NCBI GenBank assembly: GCA_018714445.1
Contig: DVNK01000037.1
Coordinates: forward strand, 22,467 to 86,466
DNA from: Candidatus Fimadaptatus faecigallinarum
GTDB taxonomy: Bacteria > Bacillota > Clostridia > Christensenellales > Aristaeellaceae
Reading direction: 5' to 3'
Length of the DNA stretch: 64,000 nt
Shown: positions 27,864 to 37,632 of the stretch, one piece after another
Layout: each line of letters opens with the position of its first letter
Numbering within the stretch: position 1 is the first letter of the stretch
The notes under the pieces: model-generated
The model's database searches: none
The model's input: only the letters and a program-made list of their open reading frames with translations
Told to the model about the DNA's origin: nothing
Made by a program: the position numbers and the translations under genes

Positions 27864-28946
27864 TCAGGGCAGATTGATGAGGTACACGCGCTGTTCGGAC
27901 ACGACGACCGCCATGTCGTCAGTGAACGCGACGACCTGATCCACATGTATCGGCAGTTCGTATGCGAGCGTGTTCTTCTCTCCGTAGACGTTTTTGAACA
28001 CGTATTGGTTGCTTAGCGCATAGGCGGCGTCGGCGCCGGCGTGTATGCTCATGCACGGCAGCTGGAAGTGGACGGTGTAGTCGTCAGAGCCGGTTATGAC
28101 GCGCATGTTCTTTATGCTTATCGAGTCGTTAAGCTCGCGCATCGGCGCAAACACGTACGCCTGGCGGCTCGAACTTACATACGCATCCATGAAATACCAG
28201 CCGTATATCAGCCGGGATGAACCGGAGACCTCCTTGCCGGTATACGAATACCGGCTCAGCGTATCCGTGCCTATCAGCACCAGTTCGTTGTTGTCCAGCA
28301 CTACCTTATATATGACCTGAGTCGAATCGGGTATGGAGCCGGTCTGGAAGCGCGCGGGCTGGTATGTGTCGACCTGAGTAAGCGGCGTGGTGCCTTCGGT
28401 ATTGAGCGTCATGACCCACATCATGGCGTTGTCCGAGAAGAACCCGTAATCCAGCAGCGTCAGCGACGACATGTCCAGCGTGTCTATGACCTTGCCGTTG
28501 TGCTCTATCACCTGCAGCACGTTCTGGCCATTTGACACGGTCTCAACGGCGGCGTAGTTGGAGCACAGCGCGCATGAGCTTATCTCGGTATTCAGCGCGC
28601 CCGAGTACAGCATCGAGCCGTCCTTTGCGATCAGAAACAGCTGCGTGCCCTGCCACGCGGCGACGCCCGACTCATATACCCGGTAGTCGGCGCCGGGACC
28701 CAGCACCTGCTGCCAGTTGAGCTCGCCGTTTTCGCCATAACAGTACAGCACGTCGTCGACGTAGAAATATATGTACTTGTCATCGGTCTGAAGGTTGTCA
28801 ATCGAGCTGCAATTTAGCGGCACGGGTTGATCGTCCTGGCGATTGACGGTGTGCGCCAGTGCGTACGCCGCGGCCACTACGCCCAACGACAGCACCAGCA
28901 CCAACGCAAAAACGAAAATCCGCGTCGAGCGATTGTAAGAATCCAT
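27864..28946 (-). CDS. DUF5711-like membrane-anchored beta-propeller protein
   Basis: The 360-residue protein has one N-terminal membrane anchor (about 9-33), then an extracytoplasmic domain of repeated beta strands (YIYFYVDDVLYCYGENGELNW, LFLIAKDGSMLYSG, ELVLIGTDTLSRYSYTGKEV, RVYLINLP) resembling a PQQ/propeller sensor. It matches the general look of DUF5711 proteins, which in Clostridia often sit beside cvpA; function unknown. Start ATG 28946 with GGAGG ten bases upstream. A longer upstream frame has no ribosome site. Confidence 0.72.
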   Translation of the reverse strand: MDSYNRSTRIFVFALVLVLSLGVVAAAYALAHTVNRQDDQPVPLNCSSIDNLQTDDKYIYFYVDDVLYCYGENGELNWQQVLGPGADYRVYESGVAAWQGTQLFLIAKDGSMLYSGALNTEISSCALCSNYAAVETVSNGQNVLQVIEHNGKVIDTLDMSSLTLLDYGFFSDNAMMWVMTLNTEGTTPLTQVDTYQPARFQTGSIPDSTQVIYKVVLDNNELVLIGTDTLSRYSYTGKEVSGSSRLIYGWYFMDAYVSSSRQAYVFAPMRELNDSISIKNMRVITGSDDYTVHFQLPCMSIHAGADAAYALSNQYVFKNVYGEKNTLAYELPIHVDQVVAFTDDMAVVVSEQRVYLINLP

Positions 28947-29153
28947 CTGCCAACATCCTCCGCACGTGCGACATACCCCGCGCGGGGGCAGCCAGGCCCA
29001 ACGCGCAGCCGTATCGAAATTTGCTAAATGTAATAGTTCAATGCGCGCCCCGGCAAATCCTCTTTTCAACCCGACGGTTTGGGGAGGTTTACTGCAATTT
29101 AAAATTCGTGGCGATTGGATGGGCAACGGGGCCATGCCGCCAGCGAGCCGGCC

Positions 29154-29375
29154 GCTCTAACCATGAGCATAGGCTTGTTGCATCATGAACGCCGCAAAGC
29201 ACGCCGCCATGCACTCATTCGCTCTAGCCATGAGCGAGGGCTTGGTGCAGCACGAACGCCGCAAAGCACGCCGCCATGCGCTCATTCCCTCTAGCCATGA
29301 GCGCGGGCTTAGTGCAGCACTAACGCCGCAAAGCACGCCGCCATGCGCTCATTCCCTCTAGCCATGGGCACAGAC
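29154..29375. repeat. 67-bp intergenic tandem array
   Basis: About 3.4 copies of a 67-bp unit (shared words AACGCCGCAAAGCACGCCGCC). The stretch from 29376 to 29701 holds no gene or repeat that I can support. Confidence 0.9.
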
Positions 29376-29701
29376 TTGGGGCAACGGCATTGCGCGCCGC
29401 CGAACTCGCGCAAAAGCGGACGCGCGCAGACCGGCCAGCCTCCTGATGCAGATATGAGACAACAGCACGTTCATGCCGCCAAACCGAGCGCAATGCAGGG
29501 CCGAACCGCGCAGACCGCCTTGCCGTCTGCGCAATTTGCGACGCAGCGGCGCAGTAAGCAATGCCGTTTGGGCATATTGCCGCGGCGGAGCGCCCGCCGC
29601 GGTGCGCCGTCCCGATTCACCAATTGTTAGCGTGCATCGGCTTGCAAGTACACGCGCAAGGTGATATGCTTTGGAAAAACTTCAGCAAGGTAGGTACACA
29701 G

Positions 29702-30398
29702 ATGCGGGATATGCTTGAGGCGGCCGCGCGCGAATGCGGCCTTGTGCTGACCGGGGACATGTTGGACGCTCTGACGGAATACTGGCGCTACCTGGTCGAG
29801 GTCAACGCGCACATGAACCTGACGGCGGTCACGTCGGACGAGGAGGCGGTCTGGCGGCATTTCATGGACTCGCTGGCTCCGGTGCGCGCGGGCCTGCTGC
29901 CGCCGGGCGCGCGTGCTCGACCTGGGCAGCGGCGCGGGCTTTCCAGGGCTGCCGCTGTGCGTGGCGCGCCCTGACCTGGATATGACGCTGCTGGACTCGC
30001 TTAAAAAGCGCGTCGACTTCCTGAACGAGGCCGCGCGCCGCATAGGCGCGCACACACACGCCGTGCACGCGCGCGCCGAGGAGGCCGCAAAGGGCGACAT
30101 GCGCGAATACTATGACGTCGTCACCGCGCGCGCCGTTGCCCGGCTGAACGTGCTCGTCGAATTGGCGCTGCCGTTTTTGCGCGTGGGCGGCACGCTGATA
30201 GCCTACAAGGGCCCCGCCGCCGATGAAGAGCTGAGCCAGGCCGGAGAGGCGCTGCGCCGGTTGGGCGGCGGCGAGGCGCGCGTGCTGCCTGCGGGCGTGC
30301 CCGGCCGTGATTCGCGGCTGATCGTCGTGCGCAAGCTGCGCCCGACGCCCCGCACGTTCCCGCGCAAGCCCGGCGAAGCCACGCGCAAGCCGCTCTGA
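29702..30398 (+). pseudogene. rsmG: 16S rRNA m7G527 methyltransferase RsmG, frameshifted near 29910
   Basis: RsmG methylates G527 (E. coli numbering) of 16S rRNA with SAM. The first frame gives MRDMLEAAARECGLVLT ... MNLTAVTSDEEAVWRHFMDSLAPV, then loses homology after LLPPGAR. The next frame resumes at once with VLDLGSGAGFPGLP, the SAM-binding motif, and continues to 30398 with the family sequence. One missing base in the GCGCGCG run near 29910 explains this. I chose ATG 29702 by fit to the family N-terminus; an ATG at 29665 is possible. A lone disabled copy of a core gene makes a sequence error quite likely. Confidence 0.85.
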
Positions 30399-30414
30399 CG
30401 CATGCCCACTTGCG

Positions 30415-30658
30415 CGCAATTGCGCCGGATTGTGCACCGGACTGTGCGCCGATTGTGCGCTTGATTGTACGCCAGACCGTGCGCCGATTGTGCGCCAAAC
30501 CGTGCACCGATTGTGCGCCGGACTGTGAGCCGATTGTGCGCTGGACTGTGCGTCAGACCGTGCACCGATTGTACACCGGATCGTGCGCCGATTGTGCACC
30601 GGATCGTGCGCCGATTGTGCGCTGGACCGTGCGCGATTGTGCGCTGGCTGGCGTTGCG
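30415..30658. repeat. ~23-bp intergenic tandem array with half-units
   Basis: About ten copies of a ~23-bp unit of the type GATTGTGCGCCGGACTGTGC, itself built from two related 11-12 bp halves. It lies directly after rsmG. Confidence 0.88.
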
Positions 30659-30663
30659 CCATA

Positions 30664-30703
30664 AAAACTGCGCTCCCGTCATGCCGCCCGGAGCGCAGTT
30701 TTG
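30664..30703. terminator. Bidirectional intrinsic terminator
   Basis: AAAACTGCGCTCC and GGAGCGCAGTTTT arms give T-tracts on both strands, between the convergent rsmG and ECF S-component genes. Confidence 0.88.
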
Positions 30704-30794
30704 TACTTTGAAGTTATATCGCGTGGGGTCTGCGCCGCCGCGCCCGCGCATGGCATTGACTGCCGCGCGTCATCGTCGGCCGCATGGGCGCTGG

Positions 30795-31337
30795 TCAGGC
30801 GCTTTTATGCGCGGCGCTCACCGTTATCACATGCGCGCGCTCCAACGCCGCTACAAGCAGCGGTATCGCCACCAGCTGTATCACTATGCCCGGCAGCGCC
30901 GTCACAAACGACGCTGCAATCCACGCCTGAAGCGTGTATTCACCCGCGCGGAATATCAGCGCATTGACCGCGCCCGACACCAGTCGGCCCGCCAGCATGG
31001 CTCCGATAAGCGCCGCATACACGCCCGCCGCGCGCGGCAGCCGGCTCAGCCCCGCCGCCAGCAGTCCGCCCACCAGTCCATACGTCGCCAGTTCGCACAT
31101 CATGCCCGGCAGCATGGACGACGGCGGCATGCCCGTCAGCACGCTAGACAGGAACGGAGTCAGCGCGCCGCATACCAGGCCGTATACCGGCCCGCATATC
31201 AGCCCGCACAACAGCACCGGAATATGCATCGGCAAAAATACCTGGCCCGCGTTGGGCACCGCGTGGAACGCCAGCGGCAACACCAGGCCCAGCGCCACGC
31301 ACAGCGCGCTCATGACCAGTCTGCGAGTATTGTTCAT
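30795..31337 (-). CDS. ECF transporter S-component, substrate unknown
   Basis: Substrate-binding membrane subunit of an energy-coupling-factor vitamin importer; it would use shared EcfA/EcfT encoded elsewhere. The 180-residue protein has about six membrane segments and the conserved N-terminal Arg-rich start (MNNTRRLVMSALCVALGL). The segment LPMHIPVLLCGLICGP then GALTPFLSSVLTGMPP is typical of a DUF3816-like S-component group. Start ATG 31337 has GGGGGA six bases upstream. The 5' leader holds a possible attenuator behind a consensus promoter, so supply of its vitamin probably controls it. Confidence 0.85.
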   Translation of the reverse strand: MNNTRRLVMSALCVALGLVLPLAFHAVPNAGQVFLPMHIPVLLCGLICGPVYGLVCGALTPFLSSVLTGMPPSSMLPGMMCELATYGLVGGLLAAGLSRLPRAAGVYAALIGAMLAGRLVSGAVNALIFRAGEYTLQAWIAASFVTALPGIVIQLVAIPLLVAALERAHVITVSAAHKSA

Positions 31338-31349
31338 ATACATTCCCCC

Positions 31350-31453
31350 AATACAAAAATAAAGCCACAAAGACTCCTCGCAATCGAGCAGCCTTCATGG
31401 CTTGTAATCCGCATATCGAGCGAACCGCTCGTCGGCTTCATGCCGACTTTTAC
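31350..31453 (-). promoter_or_regulatory. Structured 5' leader with intrinsic terminator (candidate riboswitch/attenuator)
   Basis: Between the predicted transcription start and the S-component ribosome site, the minus strand can form two tight hairpins. These are GTCGGC-ATGAA-GCCGAC (31431-31447) and CGAGCG-GTT-CGCTCG (31417-31431). Then a terminator follows: an 11-bp stem (arms 31393-31403 and 31362-31372, two G-U pairs) enclosing a CTCG/CGAG hairpin, and a TATTTTT tail (31355-31361). A TTAC at 31404-31407 can pair with GTAA near the RNA 5' end, closing both hairpins as a junction. I do not recognise a known class. Confidence 0.6.
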
Positions 31454-31459
31454 AATGGC

Positions 31460-31488
31460 ATTATATTATATTCGCCGCACATTGTCAA
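31460..31488 (-). promoter_or_regulatory. Perfect consensus sigma-A promoter
   Basis: Minus strand TTGACA (31483-31488), exactly 17 bp, TATAAT (31460-31465), driving the leader and the ECF S-component. Confidence 0.88.
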
Positions 31489-31632
31489 TACGTCGCATTC
31501 AAAATTTGCGATGGGTATCGCTGCGGAGCTGCCTCATGGTACGCGTGCGCCGGCGCATTGCGCTTCACCGGCCGCGGCGTCCCGGCAGTTGCACGCAAAC
31601 GCCTGATTGCAATCCCCGCCCAAATATGCGAT

Positions 31633-31722
31633 AATTGAACCATCGTCCCGCAGGACGCACTGCGCCGTCTCCCGGCATGGCCCAAGCCGGGAGAATTGAA
31701 CCGCCGCCCCCGCGGGACGCAC
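31633..31722. repeat. ~61-bp duplication with hairpins
   Basis: The word AATTGAACC followed by a small stem (GTCC-CGCA-GGAC type) occurs at 31633 and again at 31694, with a TCCCGGC / GCCGGGA hairpin between. It lies just before the phosphodiesterase gene. Confidence 0.65.
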
Positions 31723-31747
31723 AGTATTTACAGCAAGAGGTGATAAA

Positions 31748-33031
31748 ATGAGGCATGTCATAGTTATATCCGAAGACGCGCTGGTGTATGAGGATATGGA
31801 TACGCTGCGCAAGCTGCCCAATTTCGGCCGCATATGGGAGCAGTCCGCGCGCGTCAATCGAGTGCGTTCGGTGTATCCGACGCTGACGTACCCGTGCCAT
31901 GTGTCGATGATGACCGGCGTGTACCCCGAGCGCCACGGCATCGTAAACAACGAACAGCCGGTGCTGTGTCAGACCAACACGCAATGGGAACTGTTCGCAC
32001 GCGCGATAAAATCGCCCACGCTGTTCGACCTGGCGCACGCAAAGGGCTTGCGCACCGCATGCGTGTTCTGGCCGGTGTGCGCAGGCAACAAGTCGATAGA
32101 CTATCTGCTGGCAGAATACTGGCCTCAATACGGCGAGAGCGTCCGCCAGAGCTACATTGACGCCGGCGCTCAGCCCGAGGTCATGCGCATAGTCGACCGC
32201 TACATGCCCATGAACGTACCCCGCCTCCACCCCGAGGCCGATGCGTTCATAAACGCCTGCGCCGCCGACATGATACGCGAGTTCAAACCCAACCTGATGC
32301 TGATACACCCCGCCAACATCGACGACTATCGCCACAAGACCGGACTGTTCTCCGACAAAGTCACGCATGGCCTGCATGAGATAGACATCTGGCTGGGCGA
32401 ACTTATCCGCGCCTGCCGCGACGCCGGCATATACGACGACACTGACTTCTTCATCGTCAGCGATCACGGTCAGCTGGGCATAGTGCGCACCGCCTCGCCC
32501 AACGTGATGTTCGCGCGCCACGGTCTCATAGACGTCGGCCCCGACGGGCAGATAACCGATTACCGGGCATTTTGCAAGTCGGCGGCGCTGTCGGCCCAGA
32601 TCTACCTGCGCGATCCCGACGACCGCGCCACTTACGACAAGGTGTACGCACTGCTCAACGACATGTGCCGCGACGGCGTCTGGGGCATAGGCCGCGTCTA
32701 CACTGCCGAGGAGGCGCAGCGTGAAGAGCACCTTGCCGGCGGTTTCTCGTTCGTAATAGAAACCGACGGCTACACGTCGTTCACCAGCGACTGGCGCGAA
32801 CCGTATGTCCATCCGCTCGATATCAGCGACTACCGGTTCGGTCGGGCGACCCATGGCCACCTGCCCGATAAGGGCCCCCAACCCACGCTGCTGGCGTTCG
32901 GCCCCGACATACGCTCCGGCGCCGTAGTCGAGCGCGCAGCGCTGGTCGACGAACCGGCCACGATAGCGCGCGTGCTCGGACTCGAGTTCGGCGACATCGA
33001 CGGCAAAGTCATAGAGGGCATACTGCGCTGA
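31748..33031 (+). CDS. Alkaline phosphatase-superfamily phosphodiesterase/pyrophosphatase
   Basis: Metal-dependent hydrolase of the nucleotide pyrophosphatase/phosphodiesterase branch. The 427-residue protein has the nucleophile motif SVYPTLTYPCH (Thr near 45), a first metal Asp near 10 (VISEDA), and later ligands in IVSDHGQ and THGHLPDKGP. It has no signal peptide, so it should act in the cytosol. Start ATG 31748 follows an AAGAGG box (31735-31740) seven bases upstream. It stands alone between two repeat tracts; substrate unknown. Confidence 0.88.
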   Translation: MRHVIVISEDALVYEDMDTLRKLPNFGRIWEQSARVNRVRSVYPTLTYPCHVSMMTGVYPERHGIVNNEQPVLCQTNTQWELFARAIKSPTLFDLAHAKGLRTACVFWPVCAGNKSIDYLLAEYWPQYGESVRQSYIDAGAQPEVMRIVDRYMPMNVPRLHPEADAFINACAADMIREFKPNLMLIHPANIDDYRHKTGLFSDKVTHGLHEIDIWLGELIRACRDAGIYDDTDFFIVSDHGQLGIVRTASPNVMFARHGLIDVGPDGQITDYRAFCKSAALSAQIYLRDPDDRATYDKVYALLNDMCRDGVWGIGRVYTAEEAQREEHLAGGFSFVIETDGYTSFTSDWREPYVHPLDISDYRFGRATHGHLPDKGPQPTLLAFGPDIRSGAVVERAALVDEPATIARVLGLEFGDIDGKVIEGILR

Positions 33032-33039
33032 AATCCTTC

Positions 33040-33590
33040 GCCGCGCCAGCGGCCAGCGCCATACAATGCCGGGCCGCATTTGCCGGCATGACCGGCCGCG
33101 TAAAGCCGCCGCGCCGACGGCCAACACCATACAATGCCGAGCTGCGTTTGCCGGCTTTCTCGGCCGCGTAAGGCCGCCGCGCCGACGGCCAATACCATAC
33201 AATGCCGAGCTGCATTTGCCGGTATGCACGGCCGTGCAAAGCCGACGCACCGACGGCCAACGCCATACAGTGCCAAGCTGCGTTTGCCGGTATGTACGGC
33301 CGTGTAAAGCCGCCGCACCGACGGCCAACGCCATACAGTGCCAAGCCGCGTTTGCCGGTATGTACGGCCGTGTAAAGCCGCCGCACCGACGGTCAACGCC
33401 ATACAATGCCAAGCCGCGTTTGCCGACATACTCACCGTGTAAAGCCGCCGCGCCAACGGCCAACGCCATACAATGCCGGGCAGCGTTTGCCGACATACCC
33501 ACCATGTAAGGCCGTCGCGCCAACGGCCAACACCATATCATGCCGAGCCGCGTTTGCCGGCATGACCGGCCGCGTAAAGCCGCCGCGCCC
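33040..33590. repeat. 68-bp intergenic tandem array (about 8 copies)
   Basis: Copies of a 68-bp unit (shared words ACGGCCAACACCATACAATGCC) fill the gap after the phosphodiesterase gene. Between 33591 and 33810 I see only the weak leader of the collagen-like gene. Confidence 0.92.
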
Positions 33591-33810
33591 ACACCGGCCG
33601 GCAGTCATGTGGCTGAACCACATGACTCCGCAATCCGGAAAACCGGCTTTATCAGATCGTCAAAGCAAACCCGGGCCCGACCCGTTGCCGTCCGGTCGAG
33701 TCCGTCGTAAATTGTCCGCGCATATCGCGCATGGTCCGGTCATATTGATAGTCAAGCGACAACGCGTCCCCCTAACGCGTGCCGCAAACGTCGAAAGAAA
33801 GTGATGAGCC

Positions 33811-35289
33811 ATGCCGGTATTAAACTGCCGCTGCGGTCAATGCGGCGATACAATGTGTTCCCGATGCCCCATGCGCGGCATGTGCGTATGGTTCACTGGC
33901 CCGACCGGAGCCACGGGCATGACAGGTCCCGCGGGTCCCACTGGCCCAATTGGTCCAACCGGCCCAACTGGTCCTACCGGCCCTACCGGGCCCACCGGAG
34001 TAACCGGCCCCACCGGAGTAACCGGCCCCGCCGGTCTGAGCACAATGACCGGCCCTACCGGCAGCACCGGAACTACCGGCCCTACCGGGCCTACTGGGCC
34101 TACTGGCCCCACTGGTCCCACCGGCCCAACTGGCCCTGCCGGACCCGCCGGAGTAACCGGCCCCGCCGGTCTGAGCACAATGACCGGCCCCACCGGCAGC
34201 ACCGGTGCAACCGGCCCTGCCGGCCCAACTGGTCCCACCGGTCCCACCGGACCCACTGGTGCGACCGGGCCTGCCGGTCCGGCAGGCGCAGACGGCCTGA
34301 ACGGAGTCGATGGTCAGGATGGCGCCGACGGAACGGATGGCAAGGATGGCGCGGATGGCCTGAACGGAGCCGATGGCAGGGACGGCGCAACCGGCCCCAC
34401 AGGTCCTACCGGGCCTACTGGTGCCACCGGGCCTACCGGACCCACAGGCTCGATTGGTCCCACCGGGCCCACCGGAGCTACCGGCGCGACCGGGCCGACT
34501 GGCCCCACCGGTCCGGCAGGTGCAGACGGCCTGAATGGCGCAGACGGCAGGGACGGCGCCGATGGGTCAAATGGCAGAGATGGCGCGGATGGTCTGGATG
34601 GCGCAGACGGAGTTGACGGCGCAACCGGGCCGACTGGGCCCACCGGCCCCACCGGACCAACCGGCCCGACAGGAGCCACCGGCCCTACTGGTCCAGCCGG
34701 TGCGGATGGATTGAACGGAGCCGACGGTGCAGCTGGAGCCATCGGGCCTACCGGACCCACCGGAGCCACGGGCGCAACTGGACCTACCGGGCCCATCGGA
34801 GTCACGGGTGCAACCGGATCTACCGGGCCCACCGGAGTCACGGGCGCAACCGGGCCTACCGGACCCACCGGCCCCACCGGTGCCCTGCCTGAGGAGTCCT
34901 TTGCGTCATTTGCCAATCTGCAGGCGATCTGGAACCCGAACAGCCTTATAGACATGTTTCCGGATACTACCGATCCGACCGGCAACATAACGCAACTCGA
35001 CACCTCTCGCATATCGCTTGAACCGGGCTACTACCTGATAGCATACAGCGTATCGGCAATATACCGCACCGCAAGCTATATGCAGATAACGCCGTACTAC
35101 AATGGCGGGCCACACCTGGAGGCCAGCGTATATTTTGCCACCAGCATAAACGGCTCGTCGGCATGCGGCTCAGCGCACATGATTATATATGTGCCCTCCC
35201 AGACGACGCTGAGCCTGTACTACACCAGCCCCGCACAGGCCACTGATGGCACCGTCAACATGACCATAGTAAAACTCAACCGTCAATAG
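33811..35289 (+). CDS. Collagen-like repeat protein, probable exosporium/spore-surface BclA type
   Basis: The 492-residue protein starts with a short Cys-rich head ([14 protein letters not shown], six Cys in ~21 residues). About 330 residues of Gly-X-Y repeats follow, mostly GPT and GAT, with inserts of the [15 protein letters not shown] type. It ends with a ~130-residue globular domain of beta character, like the C1q/TNF-like trimerising head of BclA proteins. No signal peptide is seen, in line with mother-cell deposition on the spore. The ribosome site is weak. It has its own strong terminator. Confidence 0.88.
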   Translation: MPVLNCRCGQCGDTMCSRCPMRGMCVWFTGPTGATGMTGPAGPTGPIGPTGPTGPTGPTGPTGVTGPTGVTGPAGLSTMTGPTGSTGTTGPTGPTGPTGPTGPTGPTGPAGPAGVTGPAGLSTMTGPTGSTGATGPAGPTGPTGPTGPTGATGPAGPAGADGLNGVDGQDGADGTDGKDGADGLNGADGRDGATGPTGPTGPTGATGPTGPTGSIGPTGPTGATGATGPTGPTGPAGADGLNGADGRDGADGSNGRDGADGLDGADGVDGATGPTGPTGPTGPTGPTGATGPTGPAGADGLNGADGAAGAIGPTGPTGATGATGPTGPIGVTGATGSTGPTGVTGATGPTGPTGPTGALPEESFASFANLQAIWNPNSLIDMFPDTTDPTGNITQLDTSRISLEPGYYLIAYSVSAIYRTASYMQITPYYNGGPHLEASVYFATSINGSSACGSAHMIIYVPSQTTLSLYYTSPAQATDGTVNMTIVKLNRQ

Positions 35290-35325
35290 CGGCGACAGGC
35301 ATATCCGTTCGTCGGCCGCTCTACC

Positions 35326-35380
35326 GGCCCCGGCGCTTTGAGCGGACATCATGTCCCGTTCAAGCGCCGGGGCTGGTTTT
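35326..35380 (+). terminator. Strong intrinsic terminator of the collagen-like gene
   Basis: A long stem with arms GCCCCGGCGCTT and AAGCGCCGGGGC, extended inward, then TTTT, 37 bp after the stop codon. Confidence 0.88.
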
Positions 35381-35548
35381 ATGCAGTATTATTCGATGTG
35401 GCGGCATACATTGCGCAGTTGCCCGACTGCCAACGCCGGCGGCAATCCGCTCACGCCTACGCATATCCACAAGCAGCGATCTGTTGGACACAGTCATGAC
35501 TTTGAGGATGCGCACCGCGTCCCCGCGATTGCGGCGACGCCACCATGC

Positions 35549-36164
35549 GCGCACGCCTTTAGAAGCGGCTTGCATTGCGCCTGAGCGCATCAGCGGCAAC
35601 GGTTCAGCCGGCGCACCCTTGTTCATTCTGCGGCGGCAGGCTGTGCCAGCCGCATATTACTGTGCGTACAGCTTCCCCGAGGTTGCGGCTACACCAACAT
35701 GCGCGCACGCCTTTAGAAGCGGCTTGCTTTGCGCCCGAACGCATCGGCGGCAACGGTTCAGCCGGCGCGCCCATGTTCATTCTGCGGCGGCAGGCTGTAC
35801 CAGCCGCATTTGACTGCGCGTACGTCTTCCCCGAGGTTGCGGCTACACCAACATGTGCGCACACCTTTAGAAGCGGCTTGCATTGCGCCCGAGCGCATCG
35901 GAGGCAATAGTTCAGCCAGCACGCCAATATTCATTCTGCGGCGGCAGGCTGTGCCAGCCGCATTTTACTGCGCGTACGGCTTCCCCGAGGTTGCGGATAT
36001 GCCACCATGCGCGCTCGCCTTTAGAAGCGGCTTGCATTGCACCCGAGCGCATCAGCGGCAACGGTTCAGCCGGCGCACCCTTGTTCATTCTGAGGCGGCA
36101 GACCGCGCCAGCCACATATTACTGCGCGCACAGCTTCCCCATCGCATGCGCCGGCCGCATGGCG
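35549..36164. repeat. 154-bp intergenic tandem array (4 copies)
   Basis: The word TTTAGAAGCGGCTTGC recurs at exact 154-bp steps (near 35559, 35713, 35867, 36021). The copies are well over 85% alike, the best preserved large unit in the window. No ribosome site marks any of the frames left open by the repeat. Confidence 0.93.
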
Positions 36165-36174
36165 CATGTCGTGC

Positions 36175-36203
36175 TTGTCAAAACCGCTGTCATGTATTAT
36201 AAT
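36175..36203 (+). promoter_or_regulatory. Sigma-A promoter of the asparaginase gene
   Basis: TTGTCA (36175-36180), 17 bp, TATAAT (36198-36203), 43 bp upstream of the start codon and just downstream of the 154-bp array. Confidence 0.85.
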
Positions 36204-36246
36204 AATTTTGTCGATGTGAAAATAAACGCCGGAAGAGGTGTTGCAT

Positions 36247-37158
36247 ATGTGGAGCATTATCGCAACCTGGGACTTTGCGCAGACGCCGGTGAGCACCGTC
36301 GCGCAGCTGCTGGGCGACGGCGCAAGCGCGCTGGATGCCGTCGTCAAGTGCGGTTCAATGGTCGAAGACGACGAAAGCGTGGACACAGTGGGCTATGGCG
36401 GACTGCCCAACGCTCGCGGTGAGCTGGAGCTGGACGCCGCCATAATGGATGGCCGCGCATTGGACATCGGCGCGGTCTGTGCGCTCAAGCGCCATCGCCA
36501 TGCGCTTGAAGTCGCGCGCAAGCTGCTCTATCAGCGCCATAACATGCTCGTGGGCACGCCCGCCGACGAGTTCGCAGAGGCGCATGGCCTGCCGCCGACC
36601 GAAATGCTGACCGAAAAGGCGCTTGAAAAATATCGCAAGCTCGCCGCTGAACGGCCAGGCGAGCTGTTCGGCCACGACACTGTGGGCATAGTCGCCCTGG
36701 GCCGCGACGGCAACATCGCCGCCGGCACGTCCACCAGCGGCATAGGCCTTAAAATGCCCGGACGCGTAGGCGATTCACCGCTGCCCGGTTGCGGATACTA
36801 CGCCGACAACGCCTCGGGCGGCGCTGCCGCGACCGGCATGGGCGAGGACATAATGCGCACATGCACCTGCTTTTACGCATGCGAGCTGCTGCGCGCCGGC
36901 GCAAGCGCTCAACAGGCGGCCGATGGTGCCGTGCTGCGCGCCCACCAGGAGCTGACCCGCCGTGGTCGCGAGAGCGGCAACGTGGCGTTGGTGGTTATGG
37001 ACAAGTCCGGCAACTTCGCCGGCGCCGCCAATCACGAGGGCTTCGCCTTCGCCGCCGCAAGCGAGACCTGTCCGCCCAAGCTCTACAAGGTACAGCCAGT
37101 GATAACCCGCCAGTCGTCAAATACCAAGCTTGAAATCTACAACAACATAGCGCCATGA
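36247..37158 (+). CDS. N4-(beta-N-acetylglucosaminyl)-L-asparaginase / isoaspartyl peptidase-type Ntn hydrolase
   Basis: Ntn hydrolase that self-cleaves and then hydrolyses glycosyl-asparagine or isoaspartyl bonds. The 303-residue protein has the family order: ALDAVVKCGSMVEDD, VDTVGYGGLPNARGE, the cleavage site GHDTVGIVALG with nucleophile Thr near residue 145, and GRVGDSPLPGCGYYAD further on. It has no signal peptide. Start ATG 36247 has GAGG eight bases upstream. The glycosylasparaginase branch is favoured by GHDTVG and the PGCGYYAD motif, but substrate choice is inferred. Confidence 0.9.
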   Translation: MWSIIATWDFAQTPVSTVAQLLGDGASALDAVVKCGSMVEDDESVDTVGYGGLPNARGELELDAAIMDGRALDIGAVCALKRHRHALEVARKLLYQRHNMLVGTPADEFAEAHGLPPTEMLTEKALEKYRKLAAERPGELFGHDTVGIVALGRDGNIAAGTSTSGIGLKMPGRVGDSPLPGCGYYADNASGGAAATGMGEDIMRTCTCFYACELLRAGASAQQAADGAVLRAHQELTRRGRESGNVALVVMDKSGNFAGAANHEGFAFAAASETCPPKLYKVQPVITRQSSNTKLEIYNNIAP

Positions 37159-37285
37159 CCACGCTGCGCCGCGCCCGGGATCGCATGCCGGACGCGGCGC
37201 TTGTTTGCATGGACTTGCGTGGCACGCGTGCTCGCCGCGCTGCGGCCCCCGCCGAATGCTACATCGTTTATCGCAGATTAAAGCC

Positions 37286-37600
37286 TTGCGCACGCACGGG
37301 TCTGCGGTGCCCGATTGAAATGCCAACAGCCTGAGTCGCGCATTGTTCACGCGCGCGGAGCTGCGGTGCCCAATTGAACCGCCGCCAGCCTACGCCGCAC
37401 CTTGCGCACATGCGCGGGGCTGCGGCATCCGACTTAAATACCGCCAACCTGAACCGCGCATTGTTCACGCGCGCGGAGCTGCGGTGCCCAATTGAACCGC
37501 CGCCAACCTGAACCGCGCATTGTTCACGCGCGCGGAGCTGCGGTGCCCAATTGAACCGCCGCCAGTCTGAGCCGCGCATTGCGCTCGCACGGAGCTGTGG
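37286..37600. repeat. 59-bp intergenic tandem array
   Basis: About five copies of a 59-bp unit (shared words GAGCTGCGGTGCCCAATTGAA). It lies between the convergent asparaginase and zinc-transporter genes. Confidence 0.9.
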
Positions 37601-37632
37601 CCACGAACACATCGCATAGGTCAACGCATTAT

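Noticed and set aside
31350..31453. preQ1, THF, TPP, FMN or purine riboswitch
   Set aside because: The conserved sequence boxes and loop lengths of these classes are not found; only the general architecture fits.
33740..33760. Sigma-K promoter before the collagen-like gene
   Set aside because: CATATTGATA has a four-base instead of three-base gap and no well-placed AC.
33837..35012. Minus-strand frames with GPVGPV repeats
   Set aside because: These are the antisense of the collagen-like repeats; no ribosome site and the plus-strand gene has a proper C-terminal domain and terminator.
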